Assembly (NCBI GenBank): GCA_031277685.1
Contig: JAITLV010000029.1
Coordinates: 1-64,000 of the forward strand
DNA length: 64,000 nucleotides
From: Sphingobacterium sp.
GTDB taxonomy: Bacteria; Bacteroidota; Bacteroidia; Sphingobacteriales; Sphingobacteriaceae
Direction of reading: 5' to 3'
Shown: positions 46,885-55,225 of the stretch, in pieces
Layout: every line of letters begins with the position of its first letter
Numbering within the stretch: the first letter of the stretch is position 1
Notes under the pieces: model-generated
Told to the model about the DNA's origin: nothing
What the model saw: only the letters and a program-made list of their open reading frames with translations
Databases searched by the model: none
Translations under genes and position numbers: made by a program

Positions 46885-48516
46885 GTGATTGACGTAAATA
46901 ATATTTCTGTTTCCTTTGGGGGAACAACTCTTTTTTCAGATGTGTCTTTCTCCATCAATGAGAATGATAAGATTGCATTGATGGGTAAGAACGGTGCTGG
47001 TAAATCTACCCTGTTGAAAATTATCGCCGGAGTAGGAAAGCCTACGACTGGGAATGTTGCTGGGCCAAAAGATGCTATTATTGCTTATCTACCGCAGCAT
47101 TTGCTAACAGAGGATAATGTGACTGTCTTTGAGGAGACGTCTAAGGCTTTCGAGGAGGTATATGGTATGCGTGATGAGCTGGAGAAGCTGAATGAGCAGT
47201 TGAATATCCGTACTGACTATGAGTCTGACGATTATATGCAATTGATCGAACAGGTATCTGAATTAAGCGAAAAGTTCTATTCGATTGAGGAAGTCAATTA
47301 TGATGCGGAGGTTGAAAAGGTCTTGAAGGGACTCGGTTTTGAGCGTTCGGATTTTACAAGGCAGACGTCTGAGTTTTCCGGTGGCTGGCGGATGCGTATC
47401 GAATTGGCTAAAATATTATTGAAAAAACCTGATTTGATTTTATTGGATGAGCCTACGAACCATATGGATATCGAAAGTATTCAATGGCTGGAGGATTTCT
47501 TGGTCAATTCAGCGAAAGCAGTTATCGTTATCTCCCACGATAGGGCATTTGTCGACAACATTACCAATCGTACGATTGAGGTGACAATGGGGCGCATTTA
47601 TGATTATCGTGCTAAGTATAGCCATTACTTAGAATTACGCCAGGAACGTCGCCAGCATCAGCTAAAAGCGTATGAAGAACAACAACGTTTTATTGCGGAC
47701 AATCAGGAGTTTATTGATCGTTTTAGAGGTACTTATTCTAAAACACTACAGGTGCAGTCGCGGGTAAAGATGTTGGAGAAATTGGAAATTATTGAGATTG
47801 ATGAGGTAGATACATCGGCTCTGCGTCTTAAATTCCCCCCTTCCCCTCGCTCGGGTCAGTATCCTGTCATTGTTGAAGACCTGACGAAAGTTTATGATGA
47901 ACATGTGGTATTCCAAAAAGCAAGCATGGTCATCGAACGTGGCGAAAAAGTTGCTTTTGTAGGGAAGAACGGTGAAGGTAAATCGACCATGATCAAAGCG
48001 ATCATGGGTGAGATTGATTTCGAGGGTACACTGAAAGTAGGGCACAATGCGAAAATTGGTTATTTTGCTCAAAACCAGGCGGCATTGCTTGATGGTGAAA
48101 TGACCGTTTTTGATACCATTGATCAAATCGCGGTCGGTGATGTGCGTGTTAAAATGAAAGACCTTTTGGGTGCTTTTATGTTTAGTGGTGACGATACGAC
48201 AAAAAAGGTCAAGGTATTGTCCGGAGGGGAAAGAACACGTCTGGCAATGATAAAATTATTATTGGAGCCGGTGAATGTGCTGATCCTCGATGAGCCGACA
48301 AACCATTTGGATATGAAAACCAAGGATATTATCAAAGATGCTTTAAAAGATTTCGATGGTACATTGATTCTTGTTTCGCACGATCGTGACTTTTTGGATG
48401 GTCTGGCAGAAAAAGTCTTTGAATTTGGGAACAAACGTGTACGTGAGCACTTCGAGGATATCAAAGGTTTCCTAGAATATAAGAAGATGAGTAGCTTGAA
48501 GGATATTGAACGATAG
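46885..48516 (+). CDS. ABC-F family ATPase (ribosome-associated, Uup/EttA type)
   Basis: A soluble protein with two ABC ATPase domains in tandem and no membrane segments. Domain 1: GKNGAGKSTLLK, FSGGWRMRIELAKILLKKP, LILLDEPTNHMD. Domain 2: GKNGEGKSTMIK, LSGGERTRLAMIKLLLEP, LILDEPTNHLD. A charged helical linker (about 230-310) joins them, as in proteins acting in the ribosomal E site. The track starts at 46828, but a -7 promoter box lies at 46854-46861. The first in-frame start after it that gives the family N-terminus (IDVNNISVSFGG) is the GTG at 46885 (543 residues). It could be a translation factor; resistance activity is not implied. Confidence 0.9.
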   Translation: MIDVNNISVSFGGTTLFSDVSFSINENDKIALMGKNGAGKSTLLKIIAGVGKPTTGNVAGPKDAIIAYLPQHLLTEDNVTVFEETSKAFEEVYGMRDELEKLNEQLNIRTDYESDDYMQLIEQVSELSEKFYSIEEVNYDAEVEKVLKGLGFERSDFTRQTSEFSGGWRMRIELAKILLKKPDLILLDEPTNHMDIESIQWLEDFLVNSAKAVIVISHDRAFVDNITNRTIEVTMGRIYDYRAKYSHYLELRQERRQHQLKAYEEQQRFIADNQEFIDRFRGTYSKTLQVQSRVKMLEKLEIIEIDEVDTSALRLKFPPSPRSGQYPVIVEDLTKVYDEHVVFQKASMVIERGEKVAFVGKNGEGKSTMIKAIMGEIDFEGTLKVGHNAKIGYFAQNQAALLDGEMTVFDTIDQIAVGDVRVKMKDLLGAFMFSGDDTTKKVKVLSGGERTRLAMIKLLLEPVNVLILDEPTNHLDMKTKDIIKDALKDFDGTLILVSHDRDFLDGLAEKVFEFGNKRVREHFEDIKGFLEYKKMSSLKDIER

Positions 48517-48638
48517 CATCTAAATCAACAGATGTAAACGTATTCTGCTATTCTATCTTATATAATCATACGCTACAAGTTTTTGTTCAAATCCCGATAT
48601 TTGCCGTACAGAAATCAGAAACTTTATCTTTAAACGAA

Positions 48639-48710
48639 GTCTCCTGAGCTCAGCTGGTGGAGCAACTGACTAGTAACAAGTAGGTCATTGGTTCATCTCG
48701 GTAGGAGGCT
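48639..48710 (+). pseudogene. Degenerate tRNA-Thr-like gene
   Basis: The 72-nt sequence has an intact 7-bp acceptor stem (GTCTCCT / AGGAGGC, one G-U) and a correct D arm (GCTC...GAGC with AGCTGGTGG loop). The anticodon stem has only about 3 of 5 pairs. The T arm has lost the TTCRA loop consensus (TTCATCT) and most of its stem. The anticodon position reads AGT, rare for a bacterial tRNA-Thr. It resembles tRNA-Thr(TGT) with several changes. It is followed by a terminator. Most likely a decayed tRNA copy; sequencing error is an alternative. Confidence 0.65.
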
Positions 48711-48717
48711 CAGCTAT

Positions 48718-48751
48718 AAAAAGCGGCTTTATATAAAAAAGCCGCTTTTTT
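48718..48751 (+). terminator. Terminator after the tRNA-like sequence
   Basis: Perfect 11-bp stem AAAGCGGCTTT / AAAGCCGCTTT with a 7-nt loop and T-run. The rest of the 324-bp gap between the ABC-F and kinase genes shows nothing else. Confidence 0.92.
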
Positions 48752-48840
48752 CGCTTCAATTACTACGCTGGTATTGAACCTTTTGTTGTAAACCAACAGA
48801 TAATCCGTATATTGAACTCTCCTAAACATCAATTTTATTT

Positions 48841-50352
48841 ATGATCATTGGATTAGACATTGGGACATCATCTGCGAAAGCTGTTGCATTTGACTACGAA
48901 GGTAACATCTTGTCACAGTATAGTATACCTTATCCCATATTGAACCCGTCGGAAGGCTGGTATGAGCAAGATCCGGAGATTGTTTATGGCGCATGTATTG
49001 AGTCTATAGCACATGTAATGATTAGCTTAAAGCAATCTAGTGACGAGATTCCGAAACCCGTATGTATTTCAGTGAGCAGTGCGATGCACGGACTGATCGC
49101 TGTTGACTCGGCGGGAAAGCCACTTAGCAATTGCATGATATGGGCAGATCGTAGAAGCGAGGATATTGCGGTTGCCTTACAGGCAAGTGAGGTTGGCATG
49201 CTGTTGTACCAACAGACGGGCACACCAATACATCCTATGTCTTTGCTTTGCAAATTAATGTGGATAAAGTCTAACGATCAAAAATTATTTGCTCAGTCGC
49301 ACAAGTTTATCGGTATCAAAGAATTTCTTTTTTACAGGCTCTTTGGAGTTTATGTGATCGATCATTCCATTGCATCTGCAACAGGGCTTTTCGACATACA
49401 TCGCCTAACATGGTCTGATCAGGCCTTAAGATTGACGGGCATATCGGAAGAGCAACTAGCATCGCCAGTTCCGGTCGATTATGTTTTAAATATGCCTAGC
49501 CAAGAAATAGCGGCTTTGATGCATATTCCTGAAGATACCCCCTTTGTTATAGGTGGTAGCGATGGTTGTTTGGCTAATCTGGGGGTAGGGGCTATAAGTC
49601 CTGGGGTGGCTTCGGTGACTGTCGGTACCAGTGGAGCTATTCGTGTTGCAAGTTCGCAGGCAAATCAAGAAAAAAAACAAAGGCTATTTACCTACCTACT
49701 GAGACCAAATGAATATATAATTGGTGGCGCGGTTAACAATGGCGGTGTATTGCGCAACTGGTTTCGAGATAACTTTTTGCATGAATTTACCCAAATGGAA
49801 ACGGATGGAGATTCTTCTGCCTCGTTAAATGCTTTGGTCGACTCCGTTGTTCCCGGGGCAGAGGGCTTGATATTCTTGCCCTATTTAACTGGTGAACGGG
49901 CGCCACATTGGAATTCCAATGCAAAAGGCGTTTATTTTGGAATACAGTTGCATCATGGCAGGGCGCACTTTGCAAGGGCCATGATGGAAGGGATGTTGTT
50001 TGCAATTTACAATGTAGGGATCGCATTAGAGGAGAACACTGGCCCCATTCATACAATCTTTGCAAGCGGTGGCTTAGCGCGTTCATCGTTGTGGGTACAA
50101 ATGCTTGCAGATATTTTCAATAAACCTGTATTCACCAAAAATACGGTAGAAAGCTCTGCATGGGGAGCAGCATTGATAGGCTTGGAAGCATTGAGTATAC
50201 AGAAGGGGGAGCCTACCGTAAAAAACAAGCAAGCGCAGGGAACACAAGATACCGAACGCTATTACAAACCGAGTGCGGAGAATCACGCCGTATATATTAA
50301 AAACTTCCAGAAATTTGAACACCTGTATCAGATATTGGAAGGTGAGTTTTAA
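48841..50352 (+). CDS. FGGY-family carbohydrate kinase, probable gluconokinase
   Basis: A 503-residue sugar kinase with two actin-like domains. The phosphate-1 loop is IGLDIGTSSAKAVAFDYEGN, with sugar-site motifs SSAMHGLIAVDSAGKPL and NCMIWADRRSED. The ATP-binding half has TVGTSGAIRV, GGAVNNGGVLRNWF, FLPYLTGERAPHWN and FASGGLARSSLWVQMLADIFNKPV. Gluconate is favoured because a GntP permease gene follows 16 bp later; xylulose or a related sugar is possible. No 6-phosphogluconate dehydrogenase or GntR regulator is adjacent. Confidence 0.88.
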   Translation: MIIGLDIGTSSAKAVAFDYEGNILSQYSIPYPILNPSEGWYEQDPEIVYGACIESIAHVMISLKQSSDEIPKPVCISVSSAMHGLIAVDSAGKPLSNCMIWADRRSEDIAVALQASEVGMLLYQQTGTPIHPMSLLCKLMWIKSNDQKLFAQSHKFIGIKEFLFYRLFGVYVIDHSIASATGLFDIHRLTWSDQALRLTGISEEQLASPVPVDYVLNMPSQEIAALMHIPEDTPFVIGGSDGCLANLGVGAISPGVASVTVGTSGAIRVASSQANQEKKQRLFTYLLRPNEYIIGGAVNNGGVLRNWFRDNFLHEFTQMETDGDSSASLNALVDSVVPGAEGLIFLPYLTGERAPHWNSNAKGVYFGIQLHHGRAHFARAMMEGMLFAIYNVGIALEENTGPIHTIFASGGLARSSLWVQMLADIFNKPVFTKNTVESSAWGAALIGLEALSIQKGEPTVKNKQAQGTQDTERYYKPSAENHAVYIKNFQKFEHLYQILEGEF

Positions 50353-50368
50353 CTAGATGTAAATTATT

Positions 50369-51691
50369 ATGCCTCTAATCATCGTTATTTTGGGAGTAGC
50401 TTTACTACTTCTTTTAGTCACTGTCGTCAGGTTAAACACGATCTTTTCATTACTGATAACCTCTGTTGCGGTCGGTTTTGCTATGAATATGAATGCTGTC
50501 GATATCCTTAAATCAATTGAAACCGGAGTGAGTAGTACTATGGGCCAGTTGGCACTTTTGTTGGCTTTCGGGTCTTTACTGGGTAAATTGATGGCGGAGG
50601 GGGGAGCTGCAGAAAAGATTACAATGGAACTAACGGCTGTATTTGGCAGAAAGAACTTACCTTGGGCAATGGTTCTCACGGGTTTTTTAGTTGGAATTCC
50701 TTTATTTTACAATGTCGGTTTTATCGTCTTAGTACCGTTTGTTTTCATGGTATGTGCTTCCAATAAAATGCCCTTACTTTATGTAGCTATTCCACTGCTG
50801 GCAGCGCTGTCCGTGACGCATGGTTATTTGCCACCACATCCGGGTGCTACAGCCATAGCGGTTACTTACAATGCGGATATCGGTTTGACAATGGCTTATG
50901 GCATTGTTGTGGCAATTCCGGCCATCATTATCGGTGGACCACTCTTTGGCAGGATGCTTAAGCGTATTCCGACCAACCCACCGGCCGAGTTTTTTCCTGA
51001 ACACAATCAAGCAGATAGGAAAGAGCTTCCCGGATTTGTAATTAGTATATTTACGGGGCTGTTTCCAATAATTTTAATTGCTTTTGGTTCATTTGCACAC
51101 CTACTATTCCCAGAAGGTTCCTCTTGGCTGACGGCACTACGTTTCTTGGGTGACCCAGTGGTGGCTTTAATGATTGCATCTCTAGTGGCGATGTACACGA
51201 TGGGTATCCGCCAAGGTAAAAGTTTGCGGGAGCAGTCAGAAAGTGTGGAAGAAGCAATTCGTGGGATAATGATGATCCTTTTTATCATTGCAGCATCAGG
51301 CGCCTTCAAGCAAATTTTGGTGGATAGTGGTGTAGCGAACTACATCGCTGACCTAACCGCAGACCTTAGCTTGTCGCCACTTGTGCTTGCATGGCTAATA
51401 GCCGGCATCATTCGCCTAGTTATCGGTTCGGCAAGTGTTGCTGGACTCACGGCAGCGGGCATTATGCTCCCCATTGTGCAAGCAGGAGATGTTACTCCTG
51501 AATTAATGGTGCTAGCAACTGGAGCGGGGAGTCTCATGTTCTCACACGTCAATGATCCAGGGTTTTGGATGTTTAAATCTTATTTTGGAGTGAGCATGAA
51601 GGATACATTTCGTTCATGGACGGTGATGGAAACACTCGTTTCTGTTATTGGATTGATCGGTGTCTTGATTTTACACTGGCTTGGTCATTGA
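50369..51691 (+). CDS. gntP: Gluconate:proton symporter, GntP family
   Basis: A 440-residue membrane protein with about 12-14 hydrophobic helices. GntP-family landmarks are LLLAFGSLLGKLMAEGGAAEKI, GFLVGIPLFYNVGFIVLVPFVF, LSVTHGYLPPHPGATAIAVTYNAD and, near the end, LMFSHVNDPGFWMFKSYFGVSMKDTFRSW. It should bring gluconate or a similar aldonate across the inner membrane for the kinase just upstream. No outer-membrane partner is adjacent. Confidence 0.92.
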   Translation: MPLIIVILGVALLLLLVTVVRLNTIFSLLITSVAVGFAMNMNAVDILKSIETGVSSTMGQLALLLAFGSLLGKLMAEGGAAEKITMELTAVFGRKNLPWAMVLTGFLVGIPLFYNVGFIVLVPFVFMVCASNKMPLLYVAIPLLAALSVTHGYLPPHPGATAIAVTYNADIGLTMAYGIVVAIPAIIIGGPLFGRMLKRIPTNPPAEFFPEHNQADRKELPGFVISIFTGLFPIILIAFGSFAHLLFPEGSSWLTALRFLGDPVVALMIASLVAMYTMGIRQGKSLREQSESVEEAIRGIMMILFIIAASGAFKQILVDSGVANYIADLTADLSLSPLVLAWLIAGIIRLVIGSASVAGLTAAGIMLPIVQAGDVTPELMVLATGAGSLMFSHVNDPGFWMFKSYFGVSMKDTFRSWTVMETLVSVIGLIGVLILHWLGH

Positions 51692-51773
51692 CAGCGAATG
51701 AGAAAGTTTCCTATTGCCATACAGCGTTAGTTATAATGTCGCCTTTGTTGCTTGATAATCGCATCCGAAAGAT

Positions 51774-51860
51774 TTAAAGTTCTTTCGGACTTGGTTTCAC
51801 CCAGTCAATTGCTTCTCCAATAATTTTTAAAGTTGCCGCAAGACCGGCTTCATTAACCAT
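51774..51860 (-). other. Possible small ORF of unknown status
   Basis: A minus-strand frame ending IGEAIDWVKPSPKEL, with an internal ATG giving a 28-residue peptide; the track extends it to 63 residues. There is no family resemblance, no good start signal, and it is flanked by AT-rich DNA. It may be a gene remnant. The 408-bp gap between gntP and the TPM gene otherwise holds only a terminator. Confidence 0.2.
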
Positions 51861-51995
51861 CGTTGTAAAATAAATATGGTTTATTTTGAGGAACATAAAC
51901 AGGAGCGCGTATTGTTGCTGTAGCTCAACGAAACGATTATATGAAGTAATCGCAAAGATATACATGAATAGCTCAAACGAATATTAAATTATACC

Positions 51996-52027
51996 AGCCC
52001 ATAATTGACTGATTATGGGCTTTTTTA
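51996..52027 (+). terminator. Plus-strand terminator before the TPM gene
   Basis: Perfect 10-bp stem AGCCCATAAT / ATTATGGGCT with a 6-nt loop, followed by T. It probably ends the gluconate kinase-permease transcript, though 300 bp downstream of gntP. Confidence 0.85.
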
Positions 52028-52099
52028 TGTTCAAAAGAATTGTTTGCAATTTTTTTCTTAATATCGTGAAAATGAACCAAATTTTGTCGTTCTAAAACT

Positions 52100-53584
52100 A
52101 TGCAGAGATTACGTTATTTTTATGTTTTTTTGTTGATCTGGGTAGGAAGCTGTCTCACCGGATTATCAGCTTTCGGACAATTTACCGCCTATACCGTCGA
52201 CAATTTGCCAAGTCCGAAACTAAAGGGACAGGATTATTTTGTTTCCAATCCTGATGGGATTCTATCTTCCGGTACGGTCGCGGAACTGGATGGCTTATCG
52301 ACACAGATCGAAGCGGCCACCAAGAGTGAATTTGCCATTGTTGTCGTCAATGACTATGTCGGTGACAGCGATTTCGAATTTGCCTTAAAATTGTTCAATA
52401 CTTGGGGCATCGGTAAGAAAGAAAGCAATAATGGGCTATTGCTGTTTATCGCTAAAGACCGACGAGAATACCGTTTTATTACGGGATATGGTATGGAAAG
52501 CACCTTGCCGGATGCCTATCTAAAACGAATAGGCGAGAAGTATCTGGTGCCTAATTTTAGAGACGAAAATTATGATCAAGGTGTCCTCGAGGCTTCACAG
52601 TTTATAAAAACAATACTTACCTCGCCGGATAGCAAAGCTGAGCTGGAACGCTTAATGCCAGAGGCAACGCCGGTCTGGAGTTTTAAGAGTCCTATCTTAC
52701 GAAATTCATTATTGGTATTGGGTTTATTTGCTATTTGCTATATCTGGTTGGGTGAGGTGACCCGGGCGATCAAAGGGCAGCTGACCAAAAAAAGTAAGTA
52801 TTTTCCACCTTTGGTCAGCGGCTGTGGCTGTATGGGAATGTTAATGTTTGCCAGTGTATTTATATGTGCTTTTGCATTGAATAATTTTGAAGTTGTCTAT
52901 CAATGGAAAAATCTGCCCTACTTTATTTTTATATTTGGCAGTATTACACTGGCGATGAAATACAATGCCAGCAGGACACAGATTGTCAATTCCTATCGTG
53001 ATGAAGAGAATATTCAGAAGGCCCTGCGCAAATTTCGTGTTTGGGGACTTATTCCCTTGCTGTTTAGCCCATTGGCGCTATTCGACCTCTTTGGGTTAAA
53101 TAAGCGCATCCGAAAAAATGAACTTCGGTTGGCTCCACCAGATCAGTCTGGGCGTTGGTTACGTATGAATAAGGATGATGCATCTACCCGGGAAAGCGCA
53201 TACTTGGATAAGGGACAGCTTATGGAGGAGAAAATTGGCAGCCGGTCTTATGAGATTTGGGTCGATCAGGCAAGCAATGAAACCAAGTTAGTTCCCTGGG
53301 ATGAAAATGCTGGCTATGTTGATTGTCCCGAGTGCCATTACCGTACGTTTGAAACCGGACTTTCACATACGATCCGATCGGCGACGTATAGTTCGCAAGG
53401 ACTGGAAGAACGTTTTGATAAGTGTAAGAACTGTGGACATCGGGTATCTCATGGTGAGCATGCTACTCCTGTCAGAGTACGTTCATCATCAAGTAGCTCC
53501 GGAGGAGGATCTAGCAGCAGTGGTGGCGGTGGAAGTTTTGGCGGCGGCTCGTCTGGTGGCGGTGGTGCAGGAGGACGATGGTAA
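52100..53584 (+). CDS. TPM-domain membrane protein with glycine/serine-rich tail (YgcG-like)
   Basis: A 494-residue envelope protein: signal peptide (LLIWVGSCLTGLSAFGQ), then a TPM domain (about 45-180: VSNPDGILSSGTVAELDGLSTQIEAATKSEFAIVVV, FNTWGIGKKESNNGLLLFIAKDRREYRFITGYGMES). Three hydrophobic helices follow in the middle. Next is a cysteine pair motif pair (CPECHYRTFE, CKNCGHRV) that looks like a zinc ribbon. The end is a long Gly/Ser tail finishing GGGGAGGRW. TPM proteins have phosphatase-like activity or photosystem-assembly roles elsewhere; the role here is unknown. The zinc-ribbon insertion is unusual compared with short YgcG proteins. Confidence 0.85.
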   Translation: MQRLRYFYVFLLIWVGSCLTGLSAFGQFTAYTVDNLPSPKLKGQDYFVSNPDGILSSGTVAELDGLSTQIEAATKSEFAIVVVNDYVGDSDFEFALKLFNTWGIGKKESNNGLLLFIAKDRREYRFITGYGMESTLPDAYLKRIGEKYLVPNFRDENYDQGVLEASQFIKTILTSPDSKAELERLMPEATPVWSFKSPILRNSLLVLGLFAICYIWLGEVTRAIKGQLTKKSKYFPPLVSGCGCMGMLMFASVFICAFALNNFEVVYQWKNLPYFIFIFGSITLAMKYNASRTQIVNSYRDEENIQKALRKFRVWGLIPLLFSPLALFDLFGLNKRIRKNELRLAPPDQSGRWLRMNKDDASTRESAYLDKGQLMEEKIGSRSYEIWVDQASNETKLVPWDENAGYVDCPECHYRTFETGLSHTIRSATYSSQGLEERFDKCKNCGHRVSHGEHATPVRVRSSSSSSGGGSSSSGGGGSFGGGSSGGGGAGGRW

Positions 53585-53600
53585 TCCTCAATTTAGGGGC

Positions 53601-53666
53601 AAAAAAAAGGTTTCCAAACGGGGAGAATGAAAACCTTAAATAACCAATTATAAACCTAAATTATGA
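53601..53666 (-). ncRNA. Candidate small RNA between the TPM gene and the lipid cluster
   Basis: On the minus strand a strong promoter (next entry) is followed within about 65 bases by a terminator, AAGGTTT / AAACCTT with eight T (53601-53637). No start codon with a useful ORF lies between. The predicted transcript runs towards the 3' end of the TPM gene without entering it. It may be a regulatory RNA, or the remains of a lost gene's leader. Start and end positions are estimates. Confidence 0.45.
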
Positions 53667-53671
53667 TGACA

Positions 53672-53702
53672 CAAATATAGTGTATTTATTACACTATCAA
53701 AA
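53672..53702 (-). promoter_or_regulatory. Minus-strand promoter with embedded palindromic operator
   Basis: Minus strand: TTTTG (53698-53702), an 18-bp spacer, then TATATTTG (53672-53679), the same spacing as the trp promoter. The spacer and the first bases of the -7 box form a perfect 8-5-8 palindrome, ATAGTGTA-N5-TACACTAT (53677-53697). This is a typical position for a repressor. No gene follows on this strand before a terminator. Confidence 0.65.
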
Positions 53703-53747
53703 GTTTTTTTTAAAAAAAATAAAAAAAGTGAGCTACATAGCATATTT

Positions 53748-54353
53748 ATGATTTCTGTTTACAAATTAAAACCAAAGTTTCAGCAGTTATTGATGCCGAT
53801 ACTAACCTTTTTGAATCGGAAGAGGGTAACGGCCAATCAAATTACTATTGGCTCGATCATCTTATCTTTGGTCATTGCTGTATTGTTCTGGTATGCCGAT
53901 CGGGTGACAATTTTCTATCTGGCCTTACCAATCGGCTTACTATTACGGATGGCGCTCAATGCACTGGATGGTATGATGGCGCGTCTTTTTAATCAAATGA
54001 GTAAAAAAGGAGAGGTTTTGAATGAGGTAGGCGATATCGTCTCCGATGTAATGATCTTTTTCCCCTTACTGAAATTTCATCCGGAAAGTCTATATCTGGT
54101 CATTGGCTTTATAGTTTTGAGCATTATCAATGAATTTTGTGGTCTCATCGGAAAGGTGATAGCCAATGATCGCCGTTATGACGGACCAATGGGGAAAAGT
54201 GATCGCGCGCTACTGCTAGGCCTTTATGGTATTTTGAGCGTGTTACATATCCCGATAACAGGAATTTCAGTCTATATTTTTGCTGTTTTATGTTTGTTGT
54301 TGGTGTTGAGTTCATTAACACGACTGAGAAAGGCATTGGTAGTACATGAATGA
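53748..54353 (+). CDS. CDP-alcohol phosphatidyltransferase, YnbA-like, with Asn-substituted motif
   Basis: A 201-residue inner-membrane enzyme with about six helices, of the family that joins a CDP-activated lipid to an alcohol. The catalytic motif DxxDGxxAR-x8-GxxxDxxxD is present as NALDGMMAR...GEVLNEVGD, i.e. the first and third Asp are Asn. The rest (ANDRRYDGPMGKSDRALLLGLYG) resembles the E. coli YnbA group. The start is the ATG after a 163-bp gap. It overlaps the CdsA-like gene by 8 bp. Product unknown; the metal and alcohol sites may be altered, or the enzyme may be specialised. Confidence 0.82.
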   Translation: MISVYKLKPKFQQLLMPILTFLNRKRVTANQITIGSIILSLVIAVLFWYADRVTIFYLALPIGLLLRMALNALDGMMARLFNQMSKKGEVLNEVGDIVSDVMIFFPLLKFHPESLYLVIGFIVLSIINEFCGLIGKVIANDRRYDGPMGKSDRALLLGLYGILSVLHIPITGISVYIFAVLCLLLVLSSLTRLRKALVVHE

Positions 54354-55191
54354 GGCCGCTAATCCAAATGGTAAGTTTGCTGATGTTCCAGTCAGGGTAA
54401 GAAGCTGGGTCTATATTATTCTTGTATTGGCGATCGCATTTGTTCCTGCCAGAACATCGGTATTATTCGTTTGCTGGCTCACCTTTCAGGGCATGTGCGA
54501 GTTCGTGAGGATGTTTGTCCCTAAATTTCGGATGGCGCTACTTTTTGCTCTTGTTGTTGGTCTTGTGGAACTGGGGCTTCTATATTACTGTTCCTATGCC
54601 GCCTATCTATCCTGGGCCAGTTTGTTATGTGTAGGTATTGGACTATTTTTTTTGCTGGGACAAAAGACGGGGATAAAAGCTACTATCGGATTATTTTTTG
54701 GTGCGGGTGCCTGTTTGCTTGCATTTAGTCAGCTGAGTTTTATTCGGGCCGTTGGGCTCGATCACAATGACCTATTGGGATTAAAACTTGTGGCTTATAT
54801 CATTGTTTTAACAGAACTGAATGATGTATTCCAGTATCTAATGGGTAAATTTTTTGGTAAGCGAAAAATTGTTCCGCATATCAGCCCAAATAAAACCGTT
54901 GCTGGATGTGTTGGCGGGATTGCCCTGACCATCATTTTGAGTAATATCTTAGGGTATCTATTGCTGCCGTTTGGCAATTTTGCTATTTTTTCGGTGCTTG
55001 GTCTTATATTTGGTTTTTTAGGATTCTGTGGCGATGTACTATTTTCTTATTTGAAACGGAAGACCGGTGTCAAAGATACAGGTACTTTAATCCCTGGGCA
55101 TGGAGGCTTGCTGGATCGTATAGATAGCCTGCTTTTTAATGCACCTGTTTTCTATGGATTGATTTGCTTGATAGGAATAATGAAGTTGTAA
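54346..55191 (+). CDS. CDP-diacylglycerol synthase paralogue, YnbB-like
   Basis: A 281-residue membrane protein with about eight helices. It carries the complete CdsA signature SYLKRKTGVKDTGTLIPGHGGLLDRID near the end, including the Lys-Asp and His-Gly-Gly-x-x-Asp-Arg residues that bind CTP and metal. It should make a CDP-activated lipid from phosphatidate and CTP, feeding the phosphatidyltransferase upstream, with which it overlaps by 8 bp. It is probably an additional copy beside the housekeeping cdsA; that gene is not in this window. E. coli YnbB is the closest functional precedent that I know. Confidence 0.9.
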   Translation: MNEAANPNGKFADVPVRVRSWVYIILVLAIAFVPARTSVLFVCWLTFQGMCEFVRMFVPKFRMALLFALVVGLVELGLLYYCSYAAYLSWASLLCVGIGLFFLLGQKTGIKATIGLFFGAGACLLAFSQLSFIRAVGLDHNDLLGLKLVAYIIVLTELNDVFQYLMGKFFGKRKIVPHISPNKTVAGCVGGIALTIILSNILGYLLLPFGNFAIFSVLGLIFGFLGFCGDVLFSYLKRKTGVKDTGTLIPGHGGLLDRIDSLLFNAPVFYGLICLIGIMKL

Positions 55192-55225
55192 TGGTGTTAT
55201 GGAGCTGATCAATATCGGCTAATTT

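Noticed and set aside
48841-51691. Complete gluconate catabolic operon
   Set aside because: Only kinase and permease are present; no regulator or dehydrogenase lies next to them, so a full pathway is not claimed.
53465-53580. Gly/Ser codon repeat at the end of the TPM gene
   Set aside because: It encodes the low-complexity tail normal for this protein family, not a separate repeat element.
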